64,000 nucleotides of DNA from Mycobacterium yunnanensis. GTDB taxonomy: Bacteria; Actinomycetota; Actinomycetes; Mycobacteriales; Mycobacteriaceae. The notes beneath the pieces are model-generated. The model saw only the letters and a list, made by a program, of their open reading frames with translations. It did not search any database and was not told the DNA's origin. A program made the position numbers and the translations under genes. Of this stretch, positions 35,687 through 44,465 are shown piece after piece; the stretch's first letter is position 1; each line of letters starts with the position of its first letter. The DNA is taken from positions 124,001 through 188,000 of the forward strand of contig NZ_JACKVK010000003.1 in assembly GCF_025823185.1 (NCBI RefSeq), in the 5' to 3' direction.

Positions 35687-35807
35687 GATTGGTCCCCTTC
35701 GCGCGGTCGATGTCGACCACACGATTCTATGGCCGCGTGGACGGGCCCATCCGCGGCAGTCGAGGATCGAGGCCGCGGTGCGGGTTGGTCAGCGTTCCCG
35801 ACTGGCG

Positions 35808-35820
35808 TTTCCAGGAAACA
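35808..35820. promoter_or_regulatory. Perfect palindrome upstream of the orphan kinase
   Basis: GTTTCC-A-GGAAAC is a perfect 13-bp inverted repeat in the 212-bp region between the divergent Gly/Gln-rich and kinase genes. A -10-like TACGAT lies 13 bp downstream at 35834. It could be a repressor or activator site for the kinase. Confidence 0.35.
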
Positions 35821-35898
35821 GCGCGTGGCCGTCGTTACGATCGCCGTTGAGTCGTCGGAGTCACGAGGTGCATGTCGGCAGGGGGAGGGGACGGTTCC

Positions 35899-37125
35899 GT
35901 GACCGATGTGAGCTTGGCGGCGGTAGACCGCCCGGGGACGACGCACGTTCTGCACGGTTCGCTGATGCAGGGCGCCTTGCGCGGGTTGCTCATCGTCTTC
36001 GTCGCCGTCACCGCGCTGTTGGAGCCGCCGCACCACGGCAGGTGGGTCTACGTCGGCGTCAGCGCGGCGTACGTCGTGGCCGTCGCGTGCTGGGTCGCAT
36101 GGGTCGTTCGGACGACGAGGTCCGATTCTGGGTCGCGACACGTCAATCAGGTGACGCTGCTCGTGCTCGGCGTCGACATCGCGGTGGTCGGCGTGTTGTC
36201 GGTGCTGACGGGCTTGACGTCGGAGGAGGACTGGACGTCGGACGTCCTGCGCAACGGCCTGTTCCTCATCCCGCTCATCGCCGCCGCGCAGTTGAGTCCC
36301 TACATCAGCACCGTGGTGGCGGCCCCGACCGTGGTGGCGTTCGTCGCGGTTGGTTGGATCACCCAGTCGGCCAACGCCGAACCGTGGGCGTCGATCTCGT
36401 TGAGCGCCGCCATCTTGGCGGGTCTGGCCGCGGGTTCGGTTGCGCTGTCGCGCATCCAGTTGACGAAGGTGAAGCTGATCGCCGAACTCGCGCAGCAGCG
36501 CACGCAGTTGCTTCACGAGCTGCTGGCAGTCGAGAAGCACGAACGCCAAGAAGTCGCCGAACGCGTCCACGACGGCGCTCTGCAATACGTCCTCGTCGCC
36601 CGGCAAGACATGGAGGACGTCCGCGCCGGTGAGGCCGATGCGGTGGACCGGGTGGAGTCCGCCCTCGTCGAGGCTTCCCGGTTGCTCCGCGACGTCGCAC
36701 GCGAGCTCCACCCGGAGGTCCTCGCGCGACTGGGTGTGAAGGCGGCGCTCGTGCATTTGGCGGCGGGGGTCGCCGAGCGGCCGGATGTCGGGGTGAAGGT
36801 CGACGTGGACGACTGGCCCGACGACGAGCGCTTCGACGCCGACTACGTACTGTTCGGTGCCGCACGGGAAATGGTGACCAACGCCGTCAAACACGCTCGT
36901 GCCCAGACGATCTGGATCACGCTGCGGCGCGATGCCGCGACTGCGGTGCTGACCGTCGCCGACGACGGGGTCGGACTCTCGCAGGCCGCCATCACCAAGA
37001 GTCAGGACGAGGGGCACATCGGATTGGCGTCCATTGGTACGAAGGTGCTCGCCTGTGGTGGGGAATTCGACGTCGGGTTCGGTCAGCCGGGGACCCGCAT
37101 CACGATCCGGATCCCGCTGTCGTGA
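35899..37125 (+). CDS. Orphan membrane sensor histidine kinase, NarL/LiaS-like
   Basis: A 408-residue kinase. About six membrane helices fill residues 20-190 (ALRGLLIVFVAVTALL, WVYVGVSAAYVVAVACWVAW, VTLLVLGVDIAVVGVLSVL, LFLIPLIAAAQL). The dimerisation/phosphoacceptor helix has VEKHERQEVAERVHDGALQY with the phospho-His in the RVHDG motif, typical of HisKA_3; the ATPase domain has AREMVTNAVKHARA (N box) and VADDGVGL (G1) then GHIGLASIGTKV. No response regulator gene is adjacent, so the partner is elsewhere. GTG 35899 has GGAGGGGA well spaced; ATG 35872, with GAGG, is the alternative and would add nine residues. Confidence 0.82.
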   Translation: MTDVSLAAVDRPGTTHVLHGSLMQGALRGLLIVFVAVTALLEPPHHGRWVYVGVSAAYVVAVACWVAWVVRTTRSDSGSRHVNQVTLLVLGVDIAVVGVLSVLTGLTSEEDWTSDVLRNGLFLIPLIAAAQLSPYISTVVAAPTVVAFVAVGWITQSANAEPWASISLSAAILAGLAAGSVALSRIQLTKVKLIAELAQQRTQLLHELLAVEKHERQEVAERVHDGALQYVLVARQDMEDVRAGEADAVDRVESALVEASRLLRDVARELHPEVLARLGVKAALVHLAAGVAERPDVGVKVDVDDWPDDERFDADYVLFGAAREMVTNAVKHARAQTIWITLRRDAATAVLTVADDGVGLSQAAITKSQDEGHIGLASIGTKVLACGGEFDVGFGQPGTRITIRIPLS

Positions 37126-37341
37126 GTAGCTAATTCGATTCTGCGGGCCAGCCGGGTATGGCGTCGCCGTGCGGTGGGGGTGCGTCGTGGGTGCCCGTGT
37201 AAAGAGCACGCCGCGTCGTCGGGTGACATTCGCGCATCTTGTTTTGCGGATACCACTCGCCACAGGATTATTTGCGCGCACCGCTCGCAGCAAGTCTGCC
37301 TGCGGCTGATGGATTGGATCGGTAGTTCGCCTGCGGCGGTA

Positions 37342-38262
37342 CTACTTCGGAGCGGAGGGCCAACCGGGCGCGGCTGGCTTCACCTCAGGGAGGGTGGCGA
37401 TCGGCGTCGTAGAAATCTTCTTGCGCTGCTCGGTAGTAAGCGGATACTTCGCGAGGCATTGATCCCTCATCGCAGTCTCGGCGGCACGCGCTTCCTCGAT
37501 AACGGGAGGGCTCGGCGCATCGACGTCATACCAGGCGCCGACTTCGGCGGCGCCGATCACGAACCACGGACCGAACACGTCCCCACGTGGTGCGGGCTCT
37601 GGTCCCCGCTGCGCCGTCTGCGGCGATAGCGGTGCCGGTACCGCCGCGCGCGGATCTTGGTCGCTAAATTCGATTCGCCACACCGCCATGTTGGTGAAGT
37701 CGGGATCGAAGCCTTGCGTGACCGACTCGAGGCCCCATGGACTGAACTGGGAGCCATTGGTGCCCTTGTACACGCCAAAGGTCGAGTCACACACGAACGC
37801 GCGGAAACCGGACGCGATAGGTTCGGCCTTGAGGACATACAACTCCTCATTGCCTGCGAAACGATTCCGCGGGTTCTCGACGTCCACTCTTCCCCCGGTG
37901 CCGCGAAGATCTCGCTGCGGCAATGCTAGCTTCTTCCACTCCGACGAGAACTTCGCCGGTGACTCAGGAGTCACACGCTCCAATCCTGGATAGCCGGCGT
38001 CTGGGTCTCGGGTGTAGAAGATGACCCGAAGCGACTCGACATAGGCCCGTAGTGGCACCGCCCAGCCGGTGTCTAGGGCAAATCCGGGATCCGCACTCCA
38101 GCGGAAGCGGAAGTCGGTCAGGTTTTCCGGCCAGTCCGCGGGTTGCGGCGCGGGACCGGACGTCGGTGGCGGCGGGGCGGGTGTGGAATGGCATGCGCTG
38201 ACGACGACTGAGATCGTCACGGCGAACAGGATCCATACGCTGAACTTCGACAACGCTCTCAT
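37342..38262 (-). CDS. Lipoprotein coupled to a type VII effector-like gene
   Basis: A 306-residue lipoprotein: the signal peptide FSVWILFAVTISVVVSAC has the lipobox VSAC, then a Pro-rich spacer (TPAPPPPTSGPAPQPADWP). The mature domain (FRFRWSADPGFALDTGWAVP, RAYVESLRVIFYTRDPDAGY, GFRAFVCDSTFGVYKGTNGS) matches no family I recognise; there are two Cys in the mature part. Its ATG overlaps the TGA of the upstream effector-like gene (ATGA, 38259-38262) with GGAAGG directly before it, so translation is coupled. That pairing makes an immunity or surface-anchoring partner role plausible, by inference. The region 37126-37341 beyond it holds no gene. Confidence 0.7.
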   Translation of the reverse strand: MRALSKFSVWILFAVTISVVVSACHSTPAPPPPTSGPAPQPADWPENLTDFRFRWSADPGFALDTGWAVPLRAYVESLRVIFYTRDPDAGYPGLERVTPESPAKFSSEWKKLALPQRDLRGTGGRVDVENPRNRFAGNEELYVLKAEPIASGFRAFVCDSTFGVYKGTNGSQFSPWGLESVTQGFDPDFTNMAVWRIEFSDQDPRAAVPAPLSPQTAQRGPEPAPRGDVFGPWFVIGAAEVGAWYDVDAPSPPVIEEARAAETAMRDQCLAKYPLTTEQRKKISTTPIATLPEVKPAAPGWPSAPK

Positions 38263-40562
38263 CCTTCCGGCGGCTTGATCTTGTCGAACTCGCCTTCGGA
38301 CACGTAGATCGAGGTCTGGTAGGCATTCGCCCACTCGACATAGGGGAGCTCGTTGCCGCCTCCAACTCTCGAAAGATAATCGTCTACGTACCTCGTCGGG
38401 GCGTCTGCGTCCAGCACGCCGTCACGCACGTACGGCGCCAAGTCGCCCAGATCGCCTACTTGCTGGCTGACAAGGTAGGCGACGATCGGATGGGTGATCT
38501 CGTCGAGATTGCGCAGCGGCATCGGAGTAATCGTGCTCTGTGTCGGCTGCTCACCGACGAACAGATCTTTGAGCGGGTCACCCGGAATGCCGTCGTAGAC
38601 GTCGACGGCGTCCTGCAAACCGGGGATCGCTGCCCCGATGTCGTGGAGGCTGTCGTACCACTCGCCCCTTTTGTTCCACGCCTCCAGCGAGGCCTCGTAT
38701 TCGCTCTTGCCCATATCTAGCTGGTGGATGTACTCGCCCATGTCTTGCGCACCCGTGAGCTTGCCCGCGGCCGCCAAGAGGTCCCCGTCGGGAATGCCTG
38801 ATCCTGCAAGGTTTTGCGAGTAGTTGGCAACGATGTCGCGCCACGTCGCGGTCGCGTGATCATTGAAGCTCTTCTCAGCCGTGAGATCTGAGTCGATTAC
38901 GGCAAACAGTCCGCGCATGTTGTTGGCGTTTGCCCCAGTGTCGAGCTTGTCGAAACCCTGTGTGCCATCGAGGTTAGCGCCGACCATGTCGTCGATATAG
39001 GGCTTGTTCGCGTCGCCCAACGACTGCACCAGACTCGGGTTCACCTCCCCGAGAGATTCCCGGCCCCCGTTCATGTTGAGTAGGTCTTGGTACTTGTCGC
39101 CGGCGTAGGCATCGAACGCGTGCATGGTCTGGCCGGCCCGAACCGAGTGGTCTGTGGTGGAGGGGAACAGCTCACCGGCTGCCTTACCGTCGTCGGCCCA
39201 GTCGTGCTGGTACACGTCACGTATGAAGTCGTCATTCGGCGAGTGGCCGTCCACGCCGGCGAACGCATCGTGCACGGCAATCGGGTCGTGCGATGACGCC
39301 GAGAGAAGTTCCTGCAGTGTCGGATCCACATTTTCGTGGCCCCAGGCGGTGCCGAGCCCCGGATTCGGCCGGTGGTCGCTGTCGTAGTCGCTCAAGAGTT
39401 CACGGGATTCGGCGAGCATGCCCTCGTTCAGGGCGCTGCTGCGCTGTAGATCGTGGTCTCCGTAGTTGGAGATCGCGGCGATGTCTCGATATTCGTCGAG
39501 GAATTTGTATGGCCTGTTCGGATCTGGCAATTCGATCCGGGGCTTGCCGTCAGGGCCGATGACTTGCTCGGGCACCGCTGAATTCTTGAGCGGGGCGTCG
39601 AAGACTTCTTGGATGCTTGTCGGCAGGTTTTCCTTACCGCCAGTCGGCGGGACATAGCCGGCATCTCCAGGCTTGATCGAAGGGTCGACAGAGGTCTTGA
39701 CGACGTCGGAACCGACCAAGTGCAACGCGTTCGACACCGCCTTGGCGTCCGCCGGCGGAAGGCTGTCAAGAGTTGATTTGATCTCGCCGGGCGATTTGCC
39801 GTCCAGCGAGTCGGAGAGGCCGTTCAGGTACGCCATCCGCTCGGGGGGGATGGTCAGATTGCCCTGGTCAAGGGCAATCTTCTGCTCGGGTGTGAGAGTG
39901 GTTGCCTCTTGCAACCGCTTCTCCTCTTCGGGCGACAGCGTGCCGTCGGCCAACGAATCGCCGTCCTCGCGTCCCTGTTCACCGCTGTCGTCGTTCTTCT
40001 TCTTCTCCTCATCCTTCTTGTCGTCCTCCCCGAGAACGCCGTCACCCACCACCTCCTTCGGAGCGAACTTCTGATTCCCCAGCGCGTCGTACTGCCCGCC
40101 GAGCCCGCGGATCTTCTCGCCGATGGTGGCGAGATCCCCGTTGGACTTCGTGACGATCTCGCTGAGTCGCCCCAATCCCTTGTTCACGATCTGCATGACC
40201 ATTTGGTCATGGTTCTTGCCCGGTGGGACGGCCGCCGCGGAATCGAGCACCCACTTGCGGATCGTCTCGAGATTCTGCCGGCCGGCCGCGACTACTTGAG
40301 ACGACGCGTTGACGTGGCTGCTCAACTGCTGATCCAGTGCCGCCAGCTTTCCGAAGACCTTGCCGTGGTCGGCGTTGGCGGTGTCATAGGCGGTGGCGCC
40401 GGCGCCGGTCCAGCGCGACCCTGGTGTGGCCGACTGCACGTGCGACTGCATCGTCGTCAGGGGGCCGCTCTGGTCGAATTGCTCACCCGTGGCGGGAGCG
40501 CCTTGGCCGAAGGTGTCGCGCGCGTTGGACCACGTCGCGAGGAAACCGTCCAGCACACTCAC
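38259..40562 (-). CDS. EspA/EspE-like type VII secretion effector candidate
   Basis: A 767-residue protein. The N-terminal 170 residues resemble the EspA/EspE-type helical domain of mycobacterial secreted effectors, with the WxG-like turn GSRWTGAGATAYDTANADHG and the long helices after it (KLAALDQQLSSHVNASSQVV). A Lys/Asp/Glu-rich hinge (DDKKDEEKKKNDDSGEQG) at about 185-205 leads to a region I remember as the mycobacterial TPR-repeat-region protein type, through to the C-terminus (ELPYVEWANAYQTSIYVSEG). No catalytic motif is recognised. GTG 40562 has AAGGGGG upstream. Codon use is less GC-biased than in neighbours, hinting at transfer. The coupled lipoprotein follows. Confidence 0.7.
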   Translation of the reverse strand: MSVLDGFLATWSNARDTFGQGAPATGEQFDQSGPLTTMQSHVQSATPGSRWTGAGATAYDTANADHGKVFGKLAALDQQLSSHVNASSQVVAAGRQNLETIRKWVLDSAAAVPPGKNHDQMVMQIVNKGLGRLSEIVTKSNGDLATIGEKIRGLGGQYDALGNQKFAPKEVVGDGVLGEDDKKDEEKKKNDDSGEQGREDGDSLADGTLSPEEEKRLQEATTLTPEQKIALDQGNLTIPPERMAYLNGLSDSLDGKSPGEIKSTLDSLPPADAKAVSNALHLVGSDVVKTSVDPSIKPGDAGYVPPTGGKENLPTSIQEVFDAPLKNSAVPEQVIGPDGKPRIELPDPNRPYKFLDEYRDIAAISNYGDHDLQRSSALNEGMLAESRELLSDYDSDHRPNPGLGTAWGHENVDPTLQELLSASSHDPIAVHDAFAGVDGHSPNDDFIRDVYQHDWADDGKAAGELFPSTTDHSVRAGQTMHAFDAYAGDKYQDLLNMNGGRESLGEVNPSLVQSLGDANKPYIDDMVGANLDGTQGFDKLDTGANANNMRGLFAVIDSDLTAEKSFNDHATATWRDIVANYSQNLAGSGIPDGDLLAAAGKLTGAQDMGEYIHQLDMGKSEYEASLEAWNKRGEWYDSLHDIGAAIPGLQDAVDVYDGIPGDPLKDLFVGEQPTQSTITPMPLRNLDEITHPIVAYLVSQQVGDLGDLAPYVRDGVLDADAPTRYVDDYLSRVGGGNELPYVEWANAYQTSIYVSEGEFDKIKPPEG

Positions 40563-40609
40563 CGACTGCCCCCTTGATCACTCGAACGCCCAATTCTAAG
40601 TCGGCTCGG

Positions 40610-41869
40610 CTACCCGCCAGCGCGGCAACTCTGCGCCTGCCGCAACGCATCTGCGGCGACGCCTCGCATGCCCAACTCCTCGAAGTCACGTGCTGTCGAC
40701 TCCAGGGCGTCGCAGTCCTTGGCCGCGAACGCCCTGGCATGGCTCAGGGCCACGGGACCGACGGCGCAGCGCACCTCGAGCCGCTCGATCGCGTCGGCCG
40801 CCCGGGCGTCACCCAGCCGCACCGCGTCGACCAACGCACGAAGGGCGACCGCAGACTGACCGCCGCGTTCGGCCGCGCGTGCCGCCTCCCGCGCCGCACC
40901 GATTGCGGCAGGCCCGTCACCCTGCGCGGCCGCCGTCCACGCCTGCGCCAGTGACAGCTCGGGTGCGAACAACATGGACTTGAGGCCGTGGCGCGACTCG
41001 GCCTTGGCCAGCGAACGGCCGGCGTCGGCGGCCCGTCCAAGCTGACCGAACGCCCGTGCCAACAGCATCCACGCCAACGGCCCCCACGAGTAGCCCGTCG
41101 GGGCGAGCCTCGCCGCGGCATCCTCCAGCAACGGCACTGCGGTCTCGGCGTCGCCCGCGGCGATCAGGACGTCGGCTACGAGGAGTCCTGCGATCGCCCG
41201 GCTCGGTTGCGACGGCGGTGTCGAGTCGAGCAACCCCTGGGCCAGCTCGCGCGCCCGGTCGAGCCGCCCCGACAACACGAGCGCCGTCGTCTGCCCTAAC
41301 GCGCTGGTGAAGCGCAGCAACCCAGGGTGGCCCGCGGCGATCGCCCGCTCGGCGAGCGCGTCGACGTCGTCGAAGTCGCCCATCCTGGCGTGGCACAGGG
41401 CGGCCGCGGCAGCGGCCCAGCCGATGGCCTGCTCGTCAGCAGTCGGCGAATCCAGCACGTCGCGTGCCAGTGCGACCGCACGGACGGGGCTGCCGGCGTT
41501 CATCGTGAACGTGCCGAGCAGAGCGTCCAACGTCGCCCCGGCGCCGGCGGTGCGAACCCGCCCACGGACGGTCCTCAAGAACGCGGTCGCCCGCTCGGGC
41601 TGGTCCAGCATCCAAAACTGGTTCGCCGCCCGCGGCAACGCCCATGCCACCAGATCGGCGTCGTCCAACGACGATTCGTCGACCTCCGACATCACCGCAT
41701 CGGCGTCGCGTCCCCGGCCCTGCCACGCGAGCGCTTGGGCGAGGGTCAACCGGGCTGCCAACGACCCGTCGTCGTGCAGCGCACGCCGGGCCAGTTCCTC
41801 GGCGGCGGCGAGGTCGCCCCGCTCCAGCGCCTCGTCGGCTGCGTTCGCCCCATCGGGTCCGTCGGACAC
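40610..41869 (-). CDS. TPR-rich protein
   Basis: A 419-residue soluble protein made almost wholly of helical pairs with TPR-like spacing (DEALERGDLAAAEELARRAL, ARLTLAQALAWQGRGRDADA, LLRFTSALGQTTALVLSGRL, ARELAQGLLD). It resembles the repeat part of LuxR/MalT-like regulators but has neither ATPase nor DNA-binding domain. In M. tuberculosis Rv1204c occupies this place; whether this is its homologue I cannot confirm. GTG 41869 has CATACT 6 nt upstream, a leaderless layout; a TTG at 41908 is a weaker alternative. Divergent from the LOG gene, 73 bp between starts. Confidence 0.65.
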   Translation of the reverse strand: MSDGPDGANAADEALERGDLAAAEELARRALHDDGSLAARLTLAQALAWQGRGRDADAVMSEVDESSLDDADLVAWALPRAANQFWMLDQPERATAFLRTVRGRVRTAGAGATLDALLGTFTMNAGSPVRAVALARDVLDSPTADEQAIGWAAAAAALCHARMGDFDDVDALAERAIAAGHPGLLRFTSALGQTTALVLSGRLDRARELAQGLLDSTPPSQPSRAIAGLLVADVLIAAGDAETAVPLLEDAAARLAPTGYSWGPLAWMLLARAFGQLGRAADAGRSLAKAESRHGLKSMLFAPELSLAQAWTAAAQGDGPAAIGAAREAARAAERGGQSAVALRALVDAVRLGDARAADAIERLEVRCAVGPVALSHARAFAAKDCDALESTARDFEELGMRGVAADALRQAQSCRAGG

Positions 41870-41942
41870 CGCCGCAGTATGGCGGTTCGAGCCGCCGCCA
41901 TCGGCCAAATCGGCGACCAGAGGCGCGGGGTACCTTGCTCCC

Positions 41943-42542
41943 GTGTCCGCTGAATCCTCAGATGCCCCAGAATCTCGCGGCCCGTGGGCGGTCTGCGTCT
42001 ACTGCGCCTCCGGTCCCACCCATCGAGAGTTGCTGTCGTTGGCCTCCGGCGTCGGCGAGGCGATCGCCGACCGCGGCTGGACGCTGGTGTCGGGCGGCGG
42101 GAACGTCTCGGCGATGGGCGCGGTGGCGGGTGCTGCACGGGCGCACAACGGTCGCACCATCGGCGTGATTCCCAAGGCCCTCGTGCACCGCGAGCTGGCC
42201 GACGTGGACGCCGAGGAACTGGTCGTCACCGACACGATGCGTCAGCGCAAACAGGTGATGGAGGACCGGGCCGACGCGTTCCTGGTGCTGCCCGGCGGCA
42301 TCGGCACGCTGGAGGAGTTCTTCGAGGCCTGGACGGCGGGCTACCTGGGCATGCACGACAAGCCGTTGGTCATGCTCGACCCCTTCGGCCACTATGACGG
42401 ACTGCTGGTGTGGTTGAGGGGTTTGGTGGGCACGGGCTACGTCGGGGCAGCCGCGCTGGACCGCTTGATCGTCGCCACCGAGGTCGACGAGGCACTCGAC
42501 GCGTGCGCGCCGACGAACGGTCGCGACGTACCACCTGTGTGA
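41943..42542 (+). CDS. LOG-family protein (TIGR00730, cytokinin-nucleotide hydrolase type)
   Basis: A 199-residue Rossmann-like LOG protein. WAVCVYCASGP opens the fold, and the catalytic signature MRQRKQVMEDRADAFLVLPG then GIGTLEEFFEAW (PGGxGTxxE) is complete. LOG enzymes release free cytokinin-type bases from nucleoside monophosphates; the M. tuberculosis homologue Rv1869c/Rv1205 group has been linked to cytokinin production. Rv1205 holds this chromosomal place. TACCTT ends 6 nt before GTG 41943, so the mRNA is probably leaderless. fadD6 follows 30 bp downstream with its own -10 box. Confidence 0.88.
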   Translation: MSAESSDAPESRGPWAVCVYCASGPTHRELLSLASGVGEAIADRGWTLVSGGGNVSAMGAVAGAARAHNGRTIGVIPKALVHRELADVDAEELVVTDTMRQRKQVMEDRADAFLVLPGGIGTLEEFFEAWTAGYLGMHDKPLVMLDPFGHYDGLLVWLRGLVGTGYVGAAALDRLIVATEVDEALDACAPTNGRDVPPV

Positions 42543-42572
42543 CGGTTGCCACGACGCGGTTATGGTTGCGGC

Positions 42573-44393
42573 GTGAGCGACGAGAAATCCGGTACCCGCA
42601 GTAACGTCGGCCTCCTCGACATCGCGCCGAGGTTGCCCGGACTGATCAAGGACGCGCCGGTCATCGCCCGTGGCGTCGTCACCGGATTCCTGGCCCGTCC
42701 CACGGCCAAGACCTCCATTGGCAAGGTGTTTCAGGACCGCGCCGCGCGCTACGCCGACAAGACCTTCATCAAGTTCGAGGACGAGCGGCTGACCTACCGC
42801 GAGGCCAACGAGACCGTGAACCGCTACGCAGCGGTACTGGCCTCGCGCGGGGTCGGCCCCGGCGACGTGGTCGGCGCGATGCTGCGAAACTCCCCGCATT
42901 CGGTGCTCCTGATGCTCGCCATCGTCAAGTGCGGTGCCGTCGCGGGAATGCTCAACTACCACCAGCGCGGCAAGGTGCTTGCGCACAGCATCGGCCTGCT
43001 CGACGCGAAGGTCGTGGTCGCGGAGAACGACTTCGTCGATCCGATCGGAGAGAGCGAGGCCGACACCGACGGGCTCATGACGCTGGACGAGCTGATTCAG
43101 CAGGCCACCTCGGCGCCCGCCACCAACCCCGTCACGACCAGCGCGGTCCAGGCCAAGGACAAGGCGTTCTACATCTTCACCTCGGGCACCACCGGGATGC
43201 CGAAGGCCAGTGTCATGACCCACTACCGCTGGCTGCGGGCCCTGGCCGGTTTCGGCGGGCTGGGCATGCGGTTGACCAGTGACGACACGCTGTACTGCTG
43301 CTTGCCGCTCTATCACAACAACGCGTTGACGGTCGCGCTGTCGTCGGTGCTGAACTCCGGGTCGGCCATCGCCCTCGGCAAGTCGTTCTCGGCCTCGAAG
43401 TTCTGGGACGAGGTCATCCGTCATGACGCGACGGCGTTCGTGTACATCGGCGAGGTCTGCGCCTACCTGCTCAACCAGCCGGAGAAGCCCACCGACCGCA
43501 AGCATCGCGTGCGGGTGATTGCGGGCAACGGCCTGCGCCCGACCATATGGGACGACTTCACCAAGCGCTTCGGCATCTCGCGGGTGTGCGAGTTCTACGC
43601 CGCCAGCGAGGGCAACACCGCCTTTCTCAACGTGTTCAACGTCGACAAGACGACGGGGATCTGCCCGTCGCCGATCGCCTTCGTCGAGTACGACGAGGAG
43701 ACCGGCGAGCCGGCGCGGGGCGACGACGGCCGGGTGCACAAGGTCAAGACCGGCGAGCCGGGCCTTCTGTTGTCCAAGGTCAGCAGCTTCCAGCCGTTCG
43801 ACGGCTACACCGACAAGGAAGCCACCGAGAAGAAACTGGTGCGCAACGCCTTCAAGGAGGGCGACGTCTGGTTCAACACCGGTGATCTGATGCGGTCCCA
43901 GGGCTTCGGCCACGCCGCCTTCACCGACCGTCTCGGCGACACGTTCCGGTGGAAGGGCGAGAACGTCGCCACCACTGAGGTCGAGGCCGCGGTGTCCACC
44001 GACCCGCAGGTCGAGGAAGCCACGGTGTTCGGCGTCGAGGTGGAGGGTGCGGGTGGCAAGGCCGGCATGGCGGCCATTCAGCTCAAGGAGGGCAAGGACT
44101 TCGACGGGAAGGCGCTCGCCAAGGCGGTCTACGAGCACCTTCCCGCGTACGCCGTCCCGCTGTTCGTCCGCATCACCTCCGAACTGGCCCACACCTCCAC
44201 CTTTAAGAGTCAGAAGGGCGACCTGCGCAAGCAGGGTTATGGCGGCAACACCGGCGAGGGCGACGAGGATGCCGGCGAGACCGCCGACCTGGACGACCCG
44301 ATCTACGTGCTGGCCGGTCGTGAGGAGGGCTATGTGGAGTTCTACGACGAGTACCCGGCCGAGGTCGTGGACGGCAAACACCCCAAGTCCTGA
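42573..44393 (+). CDS. fadD6: Very-long-chain acyl-CoA synthetase FadD6
   Basis: A 606-residue adenylate-forming enzyme of the FATP/very-long-chain type. Motifs: FYIFTSGTTGMPKASVMTH near residue 200, CCLPLYHNNALTVAL, EFYAASEGNTAFLN, VWFNTGDLMRSQGFGHAAFT, DRLGDTFRWKGENVATTEVE and the C-terminal THSTFKSQKGD-like HTSTFKSQKGDLRKQGY. FadD6 activates fatty acids to acyl-CoA and in M. tuberculosis is implicated in fatty-acid uptake during lipid storage. GTG 42573 follows TATGGT with 6 nt, a leaderless start; the frame's earlier ATG (42546) overlaps the promoter. folP2 follows 72 bp downstream. Confidence 0.93.
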   Translation: MSDEKSGTRSNVGLLDIAPRLPGLIKDAPVIARGVVTGFLARPTAKTSIGKVFQDRAARYADKTFIKFEDERLTYREANETVNRYAAVLASRGVGPGDVVGAMLRNSPHSVLLMLAIVKCGAVAGMLNYHQRGKVLAHSIGLLDAKVVVAENDFVDPIGESEADTDGLMTLDELIQQATSAPATNPVTTSAVQAKDKAFYIFTSGTTGMPKASVMTHYRWLRALAGFGGLGMRLTSDDTLYCCLPLYHNNALTVALSSVLNSGSAIALGKSFSASKFWDEVIRHDATAFVYIGEVCAYLLNQPEKPTDRKHRVRVIAGNGLRPTIWDDFTKRFGISRVCEFYAASEGNTAFLNVFNVDKTTGICPSPIAFVEYDEETGEPARGDDGRVHKVKTGEPGLLLSKVSSFQPFDGYTDKEATEKKLVRNAFKEGDVWFNTGDLMRSQGFGHAAFTDRLGDTFRWKGENVATTEVEAAVSTDPQVEEATVFGVEVEGAGGKAGMAAIQLKEGKDFDGKALAKAVYEHLPAYAVPLFVRITSELAHTSTFKSQKGDLRKQGYGGNTGEGDEDAGETADLDDPIYVLAGREEGYVEFYDEYPAEVVDGKHPKS

Positions 44394-44465
44394 CGGCTTC
44401 TCCGTGATCGGTCACGCCCAGCGCGGCTGATCACGCCCACCGCGTGCGCGGTTAGCCTGGAATGC

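Noticed and set aside
35815..35834. GGAAAC...CGTT as an ECF-sigma promoter for the orphan kinase
   Set aside because: The spacer is about 10 bp, too short for a SigE/SigH-type promoter; kept only as a palindrome.
37126..37341. Possible attachment site or tRNA at the edge of the accessory island
   Set aside because: No cloverleaf, no direct repeats at the island ends and no integrase gene were seen.
41958..44381. 807-codon open frame on the minus strand opposite fadD6 and the LOG gene
   Set aside because: Low-complexity Val/Arg/Gly/His composition mirrors the codons of the two real genes; no family resemblance.
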